From contig JABFGI010000002.1 in assembly GCA_013112535.1 (NCBI GenBank), positions 1-64,000 on the forward strand: DNA of 64,000 bases. Direction: 5' to 3'. Below are positions 16,676 to 26,377 of this stretch, piece by piece. Each line of letters starts with the position of its first letter. Position 1 is the stretch's first letter. Source of the DNA: Pseudomonadota bacterium (GTDB lineage: Bacteria > Pseudomonadota > Gammaproteobacteria > Eutrophobiales > Eutrophobiaceae). Below the pieces are notes generated by a model that worked only from the letters and a program-made list of their open reading frames with translations, searched no databases and was not told where the DNA came from. The position numbers and the translations under genes are program-made.

Positions 16676-18883
16676 TTAATTCACTTTATAGCTTACATTT
16701 TCTGTGATAATAGGCATATTTTCTCCTTTGACTAAAACTTCAGCATATGCCACAAATTTACCTCTATGTAATTTCCAATGAAATATGTTATTCGCTGTTT
16801 CTCCCACTTTTTCTCCATTTACATACCATCTAATATTTTCTACATTATTGATTTCAGTTAATTTAAATTCAAAGTATTCATGGTCATCTTGTATTCTCGG
16901 ATCCATTGCCATCATTAAGCCATTACCTGGTTTTTTTATACGTATATTTTTTTTCTCTGTTTCTGCCTTAAGTGAAGTCAAGGTTCCTGGAATAAACCAT
17001 TCATCTTTTGCCTCGCAGTGCTCATCTGCTTCAAGACCAGTCGTAATACATATCCTTTTTCTAACTAGCTTGTTGCTTAAATACAAAGGTCGAACTTCGC
17101 GGTTTTTATTCAACTCATTAAAGATACTGCGCAAGACCAGCGCGGGGCCTGATGAACCAGTTACTTCATGCATCTCTGAATAATCAAGGTTACCAATCCA
17201 GACACCAACCGTATATTTATCGTTATACCCTATCGACCAGGCATCACGATAGTCGCTTGATGTTCCTGTTTTTATCGCAGTCTGGTAAGGGAAATTTAAA
17301 ATAGAACCCCAACCAAACTCTTTCTCTCTTGCGCCAGGATCAGAAAGAATATCACCAATCAAACTGGCCACTTCTTCTGAAATAACCGTCCGGTTTCCAT
17401 TACCAATATGGTCTCCATCAATAAAAGATAAAGGTTTAAAATCACCCATGCGCGCCATTACCGTATAAGCCTGCACAAGTTCGTATAAACTGATTTCACC
17501 ATTACCTAAAGCTAGTCCATCACCATAAACATTGGGATGTCCAGATAAACTTTTTATACCCAGGTCATAAAGAAAACCAAGGAATACATTCGGGGTAATA
17601 TATTGAACAGCCTTTACTGCCGGAATATTGAGTGAGTTACCCAATGCCTCACGCGCCGAAATCAAACCATAATGCTCACGACTATAATTATTATAAGTAT
17701 GCATACCTAAACCAACACTTTCCTGTAGTGGCACATCATCTAACATAGTGGCAGCAGTCCAACCGTGCATAAATGTATTTGCATACAAAAGTGGTTTCAG
17801 CGCTGAACCTGGCTGGCGTCGCGTAATGACAGAATTAATTTTATTAAAGGCTTTATCTTTATGGTTTGAATAACCTACAACCCATGACAAGATTTCGTTT
17901 GTTTCATGGTCAACAATCAGGACGGCACCATTCTGCACATGATGACGACTTAAGTTATCAAGCCGATTATCAAGCATACCCTGTACTTTTCGCTGTAATT
18001 CCAGATCAAGTGTTGTATAAACATTACGTGATCCTGTTTGCCATGTTTCATCCTGTTGACTAACGTAGTCAACAAAGTTTTGTGTGTAGTAAGTTTTACC
18101 CGGGGTTAATAAAGCCAACTTTTGTTTATTGATTATGTTTGGATCTTTATGGAGTAAATCTGCTTGTTCCATTCTACCTAACAGATTGTTAATTGATTGA
18201 TTGAGTTTTTCCGAACGTTTAACGGGATCTAACCATTGTGGTGAACGGATTAATACTGCTAACGTCAATAATTCTTTTTCATTTAGCGTTTCGAGATCTC
18301 GATCATAATAATAATCTGCCGCCTGCACTATTCCACGACGTCTGGCTTTATAAGGAACATGGTTAATATAAAATTCTAATATCTCAAGTTTGCTAAATTG
18401 ACTTTCCAAGGTCATTGCTTCGAAACCTTCAAGCCAACGTGACCAAACTGTTCTTGGTCTGGGATGAATCATACGCACGACCTGTTCAGTTATTGTACTA
18501 GCCCCACGTATAACATCTCCGGCCAACACATTTTGTTTAGAGGCATTAAGTCGTGCCAACCAATCAATACCTGAGTGTTCAAAATAGCGTTTGTCTTCCG
18601 AGAAGACAAATGCCTTGAGAAGTAATTCCGGTACTGCATGTAATTGAATTTGATCGTTTACGTTCCATTGGTTCTCATAGGTCACGTTCAATCTCACACC
18701 ATTTCGATCAAAATAAGTATACTTTTCTGTTGCCGCTATGAACTTATTCAGATCTTTTGGAAAGGCCTGCATCTTGGTCTTTGTTATTAAACCTAATAAT
18801 GCAATTATCAAAACCATAGTAATGACACTAACAATAGCTATTGTTTTTCTAAATTTTCTTAATCGATTTAAAACAATTTTCAC
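16676..18883 (-). CDS. pbpC: Penicillin-binding protein 1C (bifunctional transglycosylase/transpeptidase)
   Basis: 735 residues anchored by one N-terminal helix (about 15-33). The GT51 domain shows EDKRYFEHSGID with the catalytic Glu, GASTITEQVVR and KLEILEFYINHVPY. The transpeptidase has SxxK (PGSALKP), SxN (NSLN) and KTGTSSDYRDAW. The C-terminal PBP1C domain begins near residue 620 after the ICITTG strand. It polymerises and crosslinks peptidoglycan. Its start overlaps the stop of the alpha-2-macroglobulin gene by four bases; this pairing (pbpC-yfhM) is common in Gram-negatives and is thought to combine wall repair with protease trapping. Here the pair separates oleA from oleB. Confidence 0.95.
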   Translation of the reverse strand: MKIVLNRLRKFRKTIAIVSVITMVLIIALLGLITKTKMQAFPKDLNKFIAATEKYTYFDRNGVRLNVTYENQWNVNDQIQLHAVPELLLKAFVFSEDKRYFEHSGIDWLARLNASKQNVLAGDVIRGASTITEQVVRMIHPRPRTVWSRWLEGFEAMTLESQFSKLEILEFYINHVPYKARRRGIVQAADYYYDRDLETLNEKELLTLAVLIRSPQWLDPVKRSEKLNQSINNLLGRMEQADLLHKDPNIINKQKLALLTPGKTYYTQNFVDYVSQQDETWQTGSRNVYTTLDLELQRKVQGMLDNRLDNLSRHHVQNGAVLIVDHETNEILSWVVGYSNHKDKAFNKINSVITRRQPGSALKPLLYANTFMHGWTAATMLDDVPLQESVGLGMHTYNNYSREHYGLISAREALGNSLNIPAVKAVQYITPNVFLGFLYDLGIKSLSGHPNVYGDGLALGNGEISLYELVQAYTVMARMGDFKPLSFIDGDHIGNGNRTVISEEVASLIGDILSDPGAREKEFGWGSILNFPYQTAIKTGTSSDYRDAWSIGYNDKYTVGVWIGNLDYSEMHEVTGSSGPALVLRSIFNELNKNREVRPLYLSNKLVRKRICITTGLEADEHCEAKDEWFIPGTLTSLKAETEKKNIRIKKPGNGLMMAMDPRIQDDHEYFEFKLTEINNVENIRWYVNGEKVGETANNIFHWKLHRGKFVAYAEVLVKGENMPIITENVSYKVN

Positions 18884-21800
18884 GGTTCTGTAACCTTCAA
18901 TCTGGCTGGTAGACCTTTACCATAAACATCTTGTTCATACATCTCTTCAGCATGTGTTGGCATAACTGAAAAATTACCGGCCGCAATGGCTTGTGCTGTA
19001 TACGACAGGTGATAATTTCCCGCAGGCAGATAGTCTGAGTAGAATCGCGCAGAATCATGACGCAGTTCTTTATGATAAAAGCTCCAAAAGTAACGTCCAT
19101 AGTAAGACCAGTCACTGAAGTTATAGAACCATGAATCTTCTGCCGCTTTAAATTGGCCTTTGTTTGCATCAACCGTAGAAGCCGTCGCTAAATTTGTATT
19201 TACAGGCTCGAGACCACCTGGAACAGGATCGTTAACAACAACGAAGTGCCTTGCCGTCGGTACTGAAATAAATAGATCAACCCTGACTAATTCACCACGT
19301 TTTATATCCATTGGACTTTTTAACAGCTCAAATTCCCCATTACGTTCAACCGAGTATTCTCTTCGAACTTCGATGCCGGAGTTGATGCGTGATGCATTAT
19401 CTTCTTTCAGGTCATAAGAAATGAATGCCGAGTAGTAAAGTCGCCCACCACCTTCACGTTTAATTTCCAGAGTTTCAGATTGGCCTGGGTCATCATTCTG
19501 CATTGGACGTGAAAGGCTAACAGCTATATCGGTCTTGGCACTAAACTCTGTTTCGCCTATTTTCTTATCCGCAAGTGTCACCGAGACTTTCATATTCGGA
19601 TCCGTAATTTCATAGATGTTGGCATAGTCGATCAAGGCATTCAGACAAAACACATTTTCTTGCGTGTTCTCCCAGTGATCACGGTTACCACGTGATTGGG
19701 TAATACTCCTGACCAGTTTAAATGGTATATCACCCACATTATTTGAAAGCCGACTTTCAATTTGTGTTTTAAGCAAACTGGAAAGTATGGTGCAATTCGA
19801 ACGCAGTGGTGTTGCCAGGATATAACGATAGCTATCATCCCAGGGTTCGTTGAATTGAAATTTACCCCCAGTCTGGCTGGCATGACCAAGGATTAAATCC
19901 AGTGTATTTGAGACAGTGTCATCATTAACATTTTCAGTGCCTATCGCAGCTTGTAGAAAATGTGATTTACCAAACAGATCCATCTCCGGCACATGCCGTT
20001 CATAACGTTCAATATCTGAGTGGTCAATCTTGCCACTTTCAGATAATGCAGCCAATGTGACAGCCCTGACAGATGAAGATATACCCTTGGTATAAAACGA
20101 TGGAAATTCATTCCGTCTTAACAAGTTTAATAAGTACTCATGTAAACGTGTTTCAACCTGTTCAGGAATGTCATGCCCATCACGACGTAGCCAGTTAAAC
20201 GCAATCGCGGTATAGGCTGAGAGATAAGGGCTCACATGCGAATTGTAAGGCAGCCAGTAAACCATACCGCCGTTGGGTGCCTGAAAATTTGCCGCTGAAT
20301 TTAACGCTCGTTCTAGATCCTTTTCTGGAGAATTCCAATAAACACTATCTTTAAGGTATTCATTAAGCTCAAGATAAGATGAGGCAAACACGGCCTTTGT
20401 CAGACGCTGTTCCCAGCAATAATAAGCGTAATCATATATATATTTAAATGCGCCATCGATATTACCAATCACTGTCGGGGAAAGAGAAACACCTATCTTG
20501 CCCACATCGGTATAAATCCCTTCAGGCACTTTGACTGACTCAGTGACTCGTTCAGAAACAAAGGTACCGTAAGTTGCAGCCGTTTCCAGTGAACGGCGTT
20601 TGTTAACAGGCAACTTATGTCCAAGCGCATCTTTATCCAACTGATCTCCTGCAGCTACAGTAAAGTCTAATTCACCATAGCCCTTGGTCTTAACTGGTAG
20701 CCAGATCGTTTTCCTTTTATAAGGTAATAACTTCACCTTTCGTATTGTCTTTGTTTCTGAGTCTTTCGCCAAAGGACCTTTTGTCTTTATGTTGATCTCT
20801 ATCTGACGTTGTTTATCAGTGCGATTCATGACAGAGAAGCCTGCCTTGAATTCATCCCCTTCAATAATTTGATTAGGCATCACCGGTCGAATCTCTGTTG
20901 GTCGATTGACCTTAATGTTGGCTTCGCCAAGTCCCATACGATCATCCGGAGTAACCGCAAACGCCAGGATACGCCAACCCGTCAGGTTATCTGGCACGGA
21001 GAACTCAATTGATGCCTCGCCATTGCTATCTGGTAAGAGTGAAGGATTCCAATAACTGACAAATTTAAATAGATTACGGATATTAGAATACGCCGAGCCA
21101 CCATCACCACCGGGATTAGCCCCCTTCTTTTCAAACTTTTGTCGACCCATAAGTCGACTAATTAAACTGTAATTAGCAAGGTCCAGTGAGTCGAGTTTGT
21201 TAAATCCGGCATAGGGGTCATAATATTTCGCACCACGACTATTTAAAGCAAGAACAGATTCATCAACAACCGCTACTGCGATTTCATAAGGAGTATCCGT
21301 TTTGCCTTTCTCTGGCTTAACTTTAATTTTTGCCTTAACGGTATCCCTTGGCTTATAAACATCAGTATCCGTACTGACCTGAATATCCAATTGTTTATAA
21401 GGATCGGAAACCATTGTTGTAACATAACCCATTCGGTAACTTGGCTTACCAAGATCAACCTTTCCTTCTCCCAATGGTTTTTCTACTCGTGGAGAAACGA
21501 TCATGACCGATAAATAGTATCCTGGTAGATAATCCGGTTTTATTTCGACATCAATAACAGGAGTACTCGTTTCCAGTGTTTGTACCCAGCTATCAAGAAC
21601 ACCATAGCGTTCAACGGTAATTAATGCCTTGGCACCGGGAAACGGATTTTTAATCAGATAACGTGCTGTTTCACCAACCTTATAATTATTTTTTTCGGGG
21701 ACGATCTGCAGATTAGCATTATTGCTTTGATCCCATGCAACATAGCCACGACCCGTGACCCAACCATTTATTGATGTACGGTGTTCTCTATCCGAACTGT

Positions 21801-24800
21801 CTTTAATGGTTGCGACAAACTGATAATAACCTGGAGATTCAGGGATAAACTCACAAATTTCTGCATGGACAGATGTAACCAGCTCACAGGTGCTTTCTTC
21901 AACCCATTCCATGATATTTTGCGTTAAATAAGCATTACCAGGACCTTTGACACGTGCAGCCTTGTATTCTCGATGTTGTATAGAAACCGTAACCGGTATA
22001 TCGGCCAAAATACTTCCTTTAGGATCTACAGTGACAATTTCAAGCTTGGCTTGCTTACCTTTTTCATAAAGCCAATTTGTATTTTTTAATCCAACAAAAC
22101 GATCACGCCCGGCATAATCCGCACGCGCTGTTGAAGCAACAAATTTTCCGCGCGCATCTCTGGCTGCCGACTCAACCATGACTGAACCAAAGTAAATTTC
22201 AGTTTCTGGTAATGTCAATGCATTTTCATACTGACCAAAGTCATCAAGCTTACCGAGAATGTTTAATAGGTTAGTTTGTTCAGCGGTGAGATTTTTGCCA
22301 CTACTGCTACCAAAGATAAAACCTTTTGTCAGTGGGTTATTAGTAGTAAAAGCCTTGATGTTCAGTTTTGCAGTTAGTCGTATCTCTGCATCTGTATAAG
22401 GCCCGCCTGAATGCATACTAGCCAATGAACTTATCTCAACAACATCACTTGCCTTAAATAATTCACCATTCAATTCTGTTTTAACTTTAAATGGTGCGGG
22501 GGTGAAATCACTGACGAGCACTGACATTGGCGTCCAGGTAAAGTGAGTATTATTACCATAGGGTTTTGCTCGAGTAGTCAGGTTAAATCGATACCAGCCG
22601 ACAGCGCCTTGTTCCGCTACGCTAAACGAACCATCAAACGCACCAAATTTATTAAGTTTGATTTCTTTTTGCTCGTAGACAACTTTTCCCTGTGGATCAA
22701 ATACTTCAAGTTTATAACCTTCTTTTTCAGGAGAAACCCAATGTTCATTACTTTGATCACGAACATAAATCTTGAATTCAATTGTATCGCCCAGTTTATA
22801 GATGCCCTGAGCTGTGGTTCCCCAGGCATGGCTATGTCCTAATTTAGGTTTTAACCATGGATAAACACCATTACCTCTGACAGAGAACGTGTCATTAAGT
22901 GGTACTAATGCAAAATCATCTCCTTTTTCTACCTTTAAGAAAAAACCGGGATATCTAGGATCATAACCTCTGTTGATATATTGCAAATCAGGATCGAGTT
23001 GTTCCAGACCGGGTAATGTTGTAATACCTAACTCGTTTGTTTTACCTTCAATAGATAAACTCGAAAGAGCACTAATCCCAGGATAACTTCCTCTATACAA
23101 ACTAACATTGACATCCTTGATTGGTAGACCATTTGCAAAATCAGTAACCCACACTAATGAATTAAAATGTCCAATCTTGGCATGAACCTGGAAAGGCGTA
23201 ACTTCAACAAAGATTTCAGGATCGTCATACCAAATTGGCGGTGTCGGCGTCGGGTGAATACTGCCATATAAGGCGGCTGATTTATTATCCAACAACTCTC
23301 TGGCGCCAAGTGGTATAGCATAGGAAATATCTTCAACCTTTTGAATATCTTTTCGGACAGTATAGTGGTTGCTTTCGTCGTCGACACCGGTAGTTGAATA
23401 ACTGATTGTTAATTGGTCAAGATTAGTAACGTATGTAGGAATATCACTATCAACCCCTTTTTCCAGAACAGAATAATATTTATCAACGACCAGTCTTGGG
23501 CGTCGATGATCAGTAAAGAAAGTGAATGCAATTTCATTATCCAGTTTTCGACCAAATTCATCCGTTAATTGATCGCTGTCAATTTCCACTGAATACTTTT
23601 CATATGCCTGTAGCAACTCAGGTAACCAGACATGATAATAGCGGCCCTTATAATGAGGAGAAGAAAGTCGAGTGTAGTCTTGTGTATTTTCCCAGGGGTC
23701 ATAATCTTTTCTGCCACCATCTAGCGCAGGTGAAAAAGTAACATGGTTTTTCACCATCGAATCAACAACTGGTGCAGTAAAGATCAGTCCTAATGTACCA
23801 AGTGGAGTGCAACGATCTGTGACAGTTTCAGCACTTGAACCGGGTAAATCTTCTAATAAAATATCTTGATGATTTCTATCGTGATTAAGTACACAACGGA
23901 TACCAATAAATTCAAATTCAGGATACGTATCAAAGACAACAATGTCTCTTGATTCAATCCCAGCCTCTTTTCCTTCACTAGATACGAGACCAGGACTGAC
24001 ATAAAGTGAAATACTACTATCCAAAGGTAATTCTTTTTTAGGTTCTATTAACCAAATGCGTTTGGCCTCATCTTCATCAATGGTGGTAAGTCGATCATCG
24101 ACCTTGGGTTGTGCATTTTCATTCGTAATTTCCATCCACCAGGGTAATTTACGTGGCAGGTCATCAGGGTAAGCGACTATATTTACTGGGTCATCGCTAA
24201 TATATTCAGAATTAAAAACGATAACTTTTTCAACGGATGATTTGCTTACCGGTTGGTTAAACGTCAATTGCATTAGAGGTGTGCCCGGTGATAACCAGTT
24301 TACAAAACGAGTATAAGTAACCCTGGGACGTGCAGTGATAAATGTTTTTGTAATCCTTTGTTTTAAACCTACACCGTCTTCCGTTGTGATACCAGGAGAA
24401 ATAGTAATGTCATAGCGAGTCGCTTGTTGCATCTTGTCTTCATTTCGAAGCTGACAAGCCAGCGCACTGGTATTAAGCCAACGCCATTCACAATTCAGTT
24501 TTGGATTTATTTCAACAGGAATATCAACTGCATTCCTTTCCATTCTACCTATAGGAACAACAGGTCTATCAAACTGGATCACAACTTGTTGGGCTGCAGG
24601 CACATCATCACCATTAGGTGTAATACGTAGAATTTTTAATGTTTCATCATCGGGACGTACTGATGAGTCAAATGCAAGCAAAGTAGATAATTCAGAATTT
24701 CTTTTTCTATAGTGCTTAAGCAGACATTTTTCGGATTCCTTCCCTGATAAATTACATACCTTGTTACGGTTATCAAGCCAACTACGTTGTTCTTGTTTAA

Positions 24801-25017
24801 TTCCCTCTCTGGCATCGTTAGTAAATTTTTCTAATATATTATCGTATAACTTTGATAACTTCAGATCCTGCCTGGCAAGTTTATCTGATTTACAGATTAC
24901 ATATTCAACCTGTTTAGATGCCTTAGAACAATCAAAACTAGGATCAGCTGCATAAACATGAAAAATGGTTAAGTTAGATAAAATAAAAGTAAAAATAGCT
25001 GAAATAAATATTTTCAT
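18880..25017 (-). CDS. Periplasmic alpha-2-macroglobulin with N-terminal LprI-like domain
   Basis: A 2045-residue secreted protein with a signal peptide (about 1-23, HVYA-ADP) and no lipobox. Residues about 26-115 form an LprI/DUF1311-type domain (four cysteines, YVICKSDKLARQDLKLS, QEQRSWLDNRNKVC). MG-type beta domains follow, then a bait-like region. The reactive thioester motif CWEQ is at Cys1534-Gln1537, followed by the helical toroid (MVYWLPYN, YLSAYTAIAFNWL). Bacterial alpha-2-macroglobulins trap proteases that enter the periplasm; LprI domains inhibit lysozyme in mycobacteria. It is longer than E. coli YfhM (about 1650 residues). The stop overlaps the pbpC start, so the two are translationally coupled. 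Confidence 0.93.
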   Translation of the reverse strand: MKIFISAIFTFILSNLTIFHVYAADPSFDCSKASKQVEYVICKSDKLARQDLKLSKLYDNILEKFTNDAREGIKQEQRSWLDNRNKVCNLSGKESEKCLLKHYRKRNSELSTLLAFDSSVRPDDETLKILRITPNGDDVPAAQQVVIQFDRPVVPIGRMERNAVDIPVEINPKLNCEWRWLNTSALACQLRNEDKMQQATRYDITISPGITTEDGVGLKQRITKTFITARPRVTYTRFVNWLSPGTPLMQLTFNQPVSKSSVEKVIVFNSEYISDDPVNIVAYPDDLPRKLPWWMEITNENAQPKVDDRLTTIDEDEAKRIWLIEPKKELPLDSSISLYVSPGLVSSEGKEAGIESRDIVVFDTYPEFEFIGIRCVLNHDRNHQDILLEDLPGSSAETVTDRCTPLGTLGLIFTAPVVDSMVKNHVTFSPALDGGRKDYDPWENTQDYTRLSSPHYKGRYYHVWLPELLQAYEKYSVEIDSDQLTDEFGRKLDNEIAFTFFTDHRRPRLVVDKYYSVLEKGVDSDIPTYVTNLDQLTISYSTTGVDDESNHYTVRKDIQKVEDISYAIPLGARELLDNKSAALYGSIHPTPTPPIWYDDPEIFVEVTPFQVHAKIGHFNSLVWVTDFANGLPIKDVNVSLYRGSYPGISALSSLSIEGKTNELGITTLPGLEQLDPDLQYINRGYDPRYPGFFLKVEKGDDFALVPLNDTFSVRGNGVYPWLKPKLGHSHAWGTTAQGIYKLGDTIEFKIYVRDQSNEHWVSPEKEGYKLEVFDPQGKVVYEQKEIKLNKFGAFDGSFSVAEQGAVGWYRFNLTTRAKPYGNNTHFTWTPMSVLVSDFTPAPFKVKTELNGELFKASDVVEISSLASMHSGGPYTDAEIRLTAKLNIKAFTTNNPLTKGFIFGSSSGKNLTAEQTNLLNILGKLDDFGQYENALTLPETEIYFGSVMVESAARDARGKFVASTARADYAGRDRFVGLKNTNWLYEKGKQAKLEIVTVDPKGSILADIPVTVSIQHREYKAARVKGPGNAYLTQNIMEWVEESTCELVTSVHAEICEFIPESPGYYQFVATIKDSSDREHRTSINGWVTGRGYVAWDQSNNANLQIVPEKNNYKVGETARYLIKNPFPGAKALITVERYGVLDSWVQTLETSTPVIDVEIKPDYLPGYYLSVMIVSPRVEKPLGEGKVDLGKPSYRMGYVTTMVSDPYKQLDIQVSTDTDVYKPRDTVKAKIKVKPEKGKTDTPYEIAVAVVDESVLALNSRGAKYYDPYAGFNKLDSLDLANYSLISRLMGRQKFEKKGANPGGDGGSAYSNIRNLFKFVSYWNPSLLPDSNGEASIEFSVPDNLTGWRILAFAVTPDDRMGLGEANIKVNRPTEIRPVMPNQIIEGDEFKAGFSVMNRTDKQRQIEINIKTKGPLAKDSETKTIRKVKLLPYKRKTIWLPVKTKGYGELDFTVAAGDQLDKDALGHKLPVNKRRSLETAATYGTFVSERVTESVKVPEGIYTDVGKIGVSLSPTVIGNIDGAFKYIYDYAYYCWEQRLTKAVFASSYLELNEYLKDSVYWNSPEKDLERALNSAANFQAPNGGMVYWLPYNSHVSPYLSAYTAIAFNWLRRDGHDIPEQVETRLHEYLLNLLRRNEFPSFYTKGISSSVRAVTLAALSESGKIDHSDIERYERHVPEMDLFGKSHFLQAAIGTENVNDDTVSNTLDLILGHASQTGGKFQFNEPWDDSYRYILATPLRSNCTILSSLLKTQIESRLSNNVGDIPFKLVRSITQSRGNRDHWENTQENVFCLNALIDYANIYEITDPNMKVSVTLADKKIGETEFSAKTDIAVSLSRPMQNDDPGQSETLEIKREGGGRLYYSAFISYDLKEDNASRINSGIEVRREYSVERNGEFELLKSPMDIKRGELVRVDLFISVPTARHFVVVNDPVPGGLEPVNTNLATASTVDANKGQFKAAEDSWFYNFSDWSYYGRYFWSFYHKELRHDSARFYSDYLPAGNYHLSYTAQAIAAGNFSVMPTHAEEMYEQDVYGKGLPARLKVTEP

Positions 25018-25103
25018 CTAGTGTTTCCTTTCACATAAGTCACATCAGTATGAAGTATAAAAATAGAAAAGTAATGAAAAGAAGGTGGCAAAAAAATGAC
25101 AAA

Positions 25104-25122
25104 TACAAATCTGAAATTTGTA
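25104..25122 (-). terminator. Hairpin downstream of oleA, possible weak terminator
   Basis: TACAAAT (25104-25110) pairs with ATTTGTA (25116-25122) around a 5-base loop. On the minus strand it follows oleA and is followed by a T-rich run near 25091-25097. The 7-bp stem is almost GC-free, so termination would be partial. It lies in the 151-base gap between oleA and the alpha-2-macroglobulin gene and may mark the boundary between two transcription units. Confidence 0.3.
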
Positions 25123-25168
25123 TATATTAATACATTTTTATAATGTTTTTTTTAGAAAAAAAGAGGGG

Positions 25169-26368
25169 TTACCATTCCCATCCAAGCATCAGGCAATTCA
25201 AGCCACTACCAATACCAAGAAAGCTAACGCGTTCGCCTTTTTTTAGGAAGTGTCTTTGTTCAGCAATGGCTGCTGTTAAGGGGATTGATACCGTACCGAT
25301 ATTGCCAAGGTACTTATAAGTACTAAAATCTTTTTCTGGCGCAATACCGAGTTCTTTTAATATTGTATCGCGATGCCCTTCGCCTACCTGATGGCAAATC
25401 ACTTTATCGACTTGATCTCTTGCCCAACCCATTTTAGTAAGGAATGACCCCCATGTTTTAACCCCGAGTTTGGCTCCATGCTTTAATACGGCAACAGAAT
25501 CCGTCGACATAATCTCTGAGACAACTTCAGGTAATGTATCTTTAGGCATTATACTCGCTAATGCTGGTGGTAATTTTTCACTCGACATCACTTCTTTCAT
25601 AACTGAAGGAATTGTCTCTGGCTCCATTACCTGATCAATTGCTGCTAATAATTTATCCGGAGAAAAAACTAAATCACCTATCGCCTGCGGCGTCATAGTC
25701 ACACCCCAACGGCAAAGTTCATGATGTTCTGGTGCAGATTGGTTCGCACCGCCAATCAATCTATGTGTATTCTTGTTATCAAATGAACCATCTGTCAGTA
25801 AAACTGCTGCGGCACCGGAACCACCGGTTAATGTCGCCAATGAATTGGTAAACATATTCATACTTTTATCTTTCAACATCCGTTCAATCATAATTTCTAC
25901 AATTTCGCGAGACGTCTCACAGGAAACCACCATCCCTGCACGAATTTGCTTTAATTCAATACGATTAGCAATATCAATGATTCCGTTCATAACTCCCAAA
26001 CAGGCATTGGATATATCATAGATGTTGGCATCATCCTTAATTCCTAACTGTGCCGCTACAGCACAAGCCGTGGCTGGTTCAAAGTTTTCCCGACAAACAC
26101 CTGTATAAACAAGTGCTTCAATATCTTTTGCTTCGACATTGGATTGTTCCAGCGCTTTACGAGCAGCAGCAGCAGCACCATCGGAAAGGATATGGCCTTC
26201 TTCCCACCAGCGACGTTCGCTAATACCAGTGAGTGCCTGTAATTGGCCAGGAGCGATATGAAGCGCATCATACATAGGCATGAGGCGTTGTTCTAAATCT
26301 TCAGAGGTAATCACAACTGGCGGTAATTCATAGCCAATTGACTCCATTTGTACACGTGAATATTTCAT
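25169..26368 (-). CDS. oleA: OleA: thiolase-fold head-to-head acyl condensing enzyme, with repeat insertion
   Basis: 399 residues. OleA condenses two fatty acyl thioesters to a 2-alkyl-3-ketoacid. Family residues are present: catalytic Cys123 (ISNACLGVMN), Glu97 (ENFEPATA), His326 (ICHQVG), Asn356 (LGNIG) and the final GIGSGLNC. The Glu in the second channel distinguishes OleA from FabH-type KASIII. Known OleA proteins are about 340-350 residues; this one is longer because of an insertion of about 52 residues (238-289) made of four 13-residue repeats. It starts 9 bases after the pfaC-like gene and so is cotranscribed with the PUFA-type synthase; oleB, oleC and oleD follow 8.6 kb further on. 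The substrate is probably the synthase product. Confidence 0.88.
   Translation of the reverse strand: MKYSRVQMESIGYELPPVVITSEDLEQRLMPMYDALHIAPGQLQALTGISERRWWEEGHILSDGAAAAARKALEQSNVEAKDIEALVYTGVCRENFEPATACAVAAQLGIKDDANIYDISNACLGVMNGIIDIANRIELKQIRAGMVVSCETSREIVEIMIERMLKDKSMNMFTNSLATLTGGSGAAAVLLTDGSFDNKNTHRLIGGANQSAPEHHELCRWGVTMTPQAIGDLVFSPDKLLAAIDQVMEPETIPSVMKEVMSSEKLPPALASIMPKDTLPEVVSEIMSTDSVAVLKHGAKLGVKTWGSFLTKMGWARDQVDKVICHQVGEGHRDTILKELGIAPEKDFSTYKYLGNIGTVSIPLTAAIAEQRHFLKKGERVSFLGIGSGLNCLMLGWEW
25502..25657 (-). repeat. Four tandem 13-residue (39-base) repeats inside oleA
   Basis: Residues 238-289 divide into DKLLAAIDQVMEP, ETIPSVMKEVMSS, EKLPPALASIMPK and DTLPEVVSEIMST. The pattern is (D/E)-(K/T)-(L/I)-(P/L)-x-x-hydrophobic-x-x-(I/V)-M-x-x. 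A fifth degenerate copy may begin at residue 290 (DSVAV). The DNA copies have diverged, so the duplications are not recent. Removing the insertion leaves about 347 residues, the usual OleA length. Confidence 0.85.
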
Positions 26369-26377
26369 GGATGCATT

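Noticed and set aside
22543..22842. Many opposite-strand open frames within the alpha-2-macroglobulin, pfa and other large genes
   Set aside because: They have no recognisable domain and lie antisense or out of frame to well-supported genes.
25169..26368. FabH (KASIII) for this thiolase-fold gene
   Set aside because: The OleA-type Glu (Glu97), the ERLMPMYD opening and the ole neighbours fit OleA; FabH is shorter and lacks the Glu.
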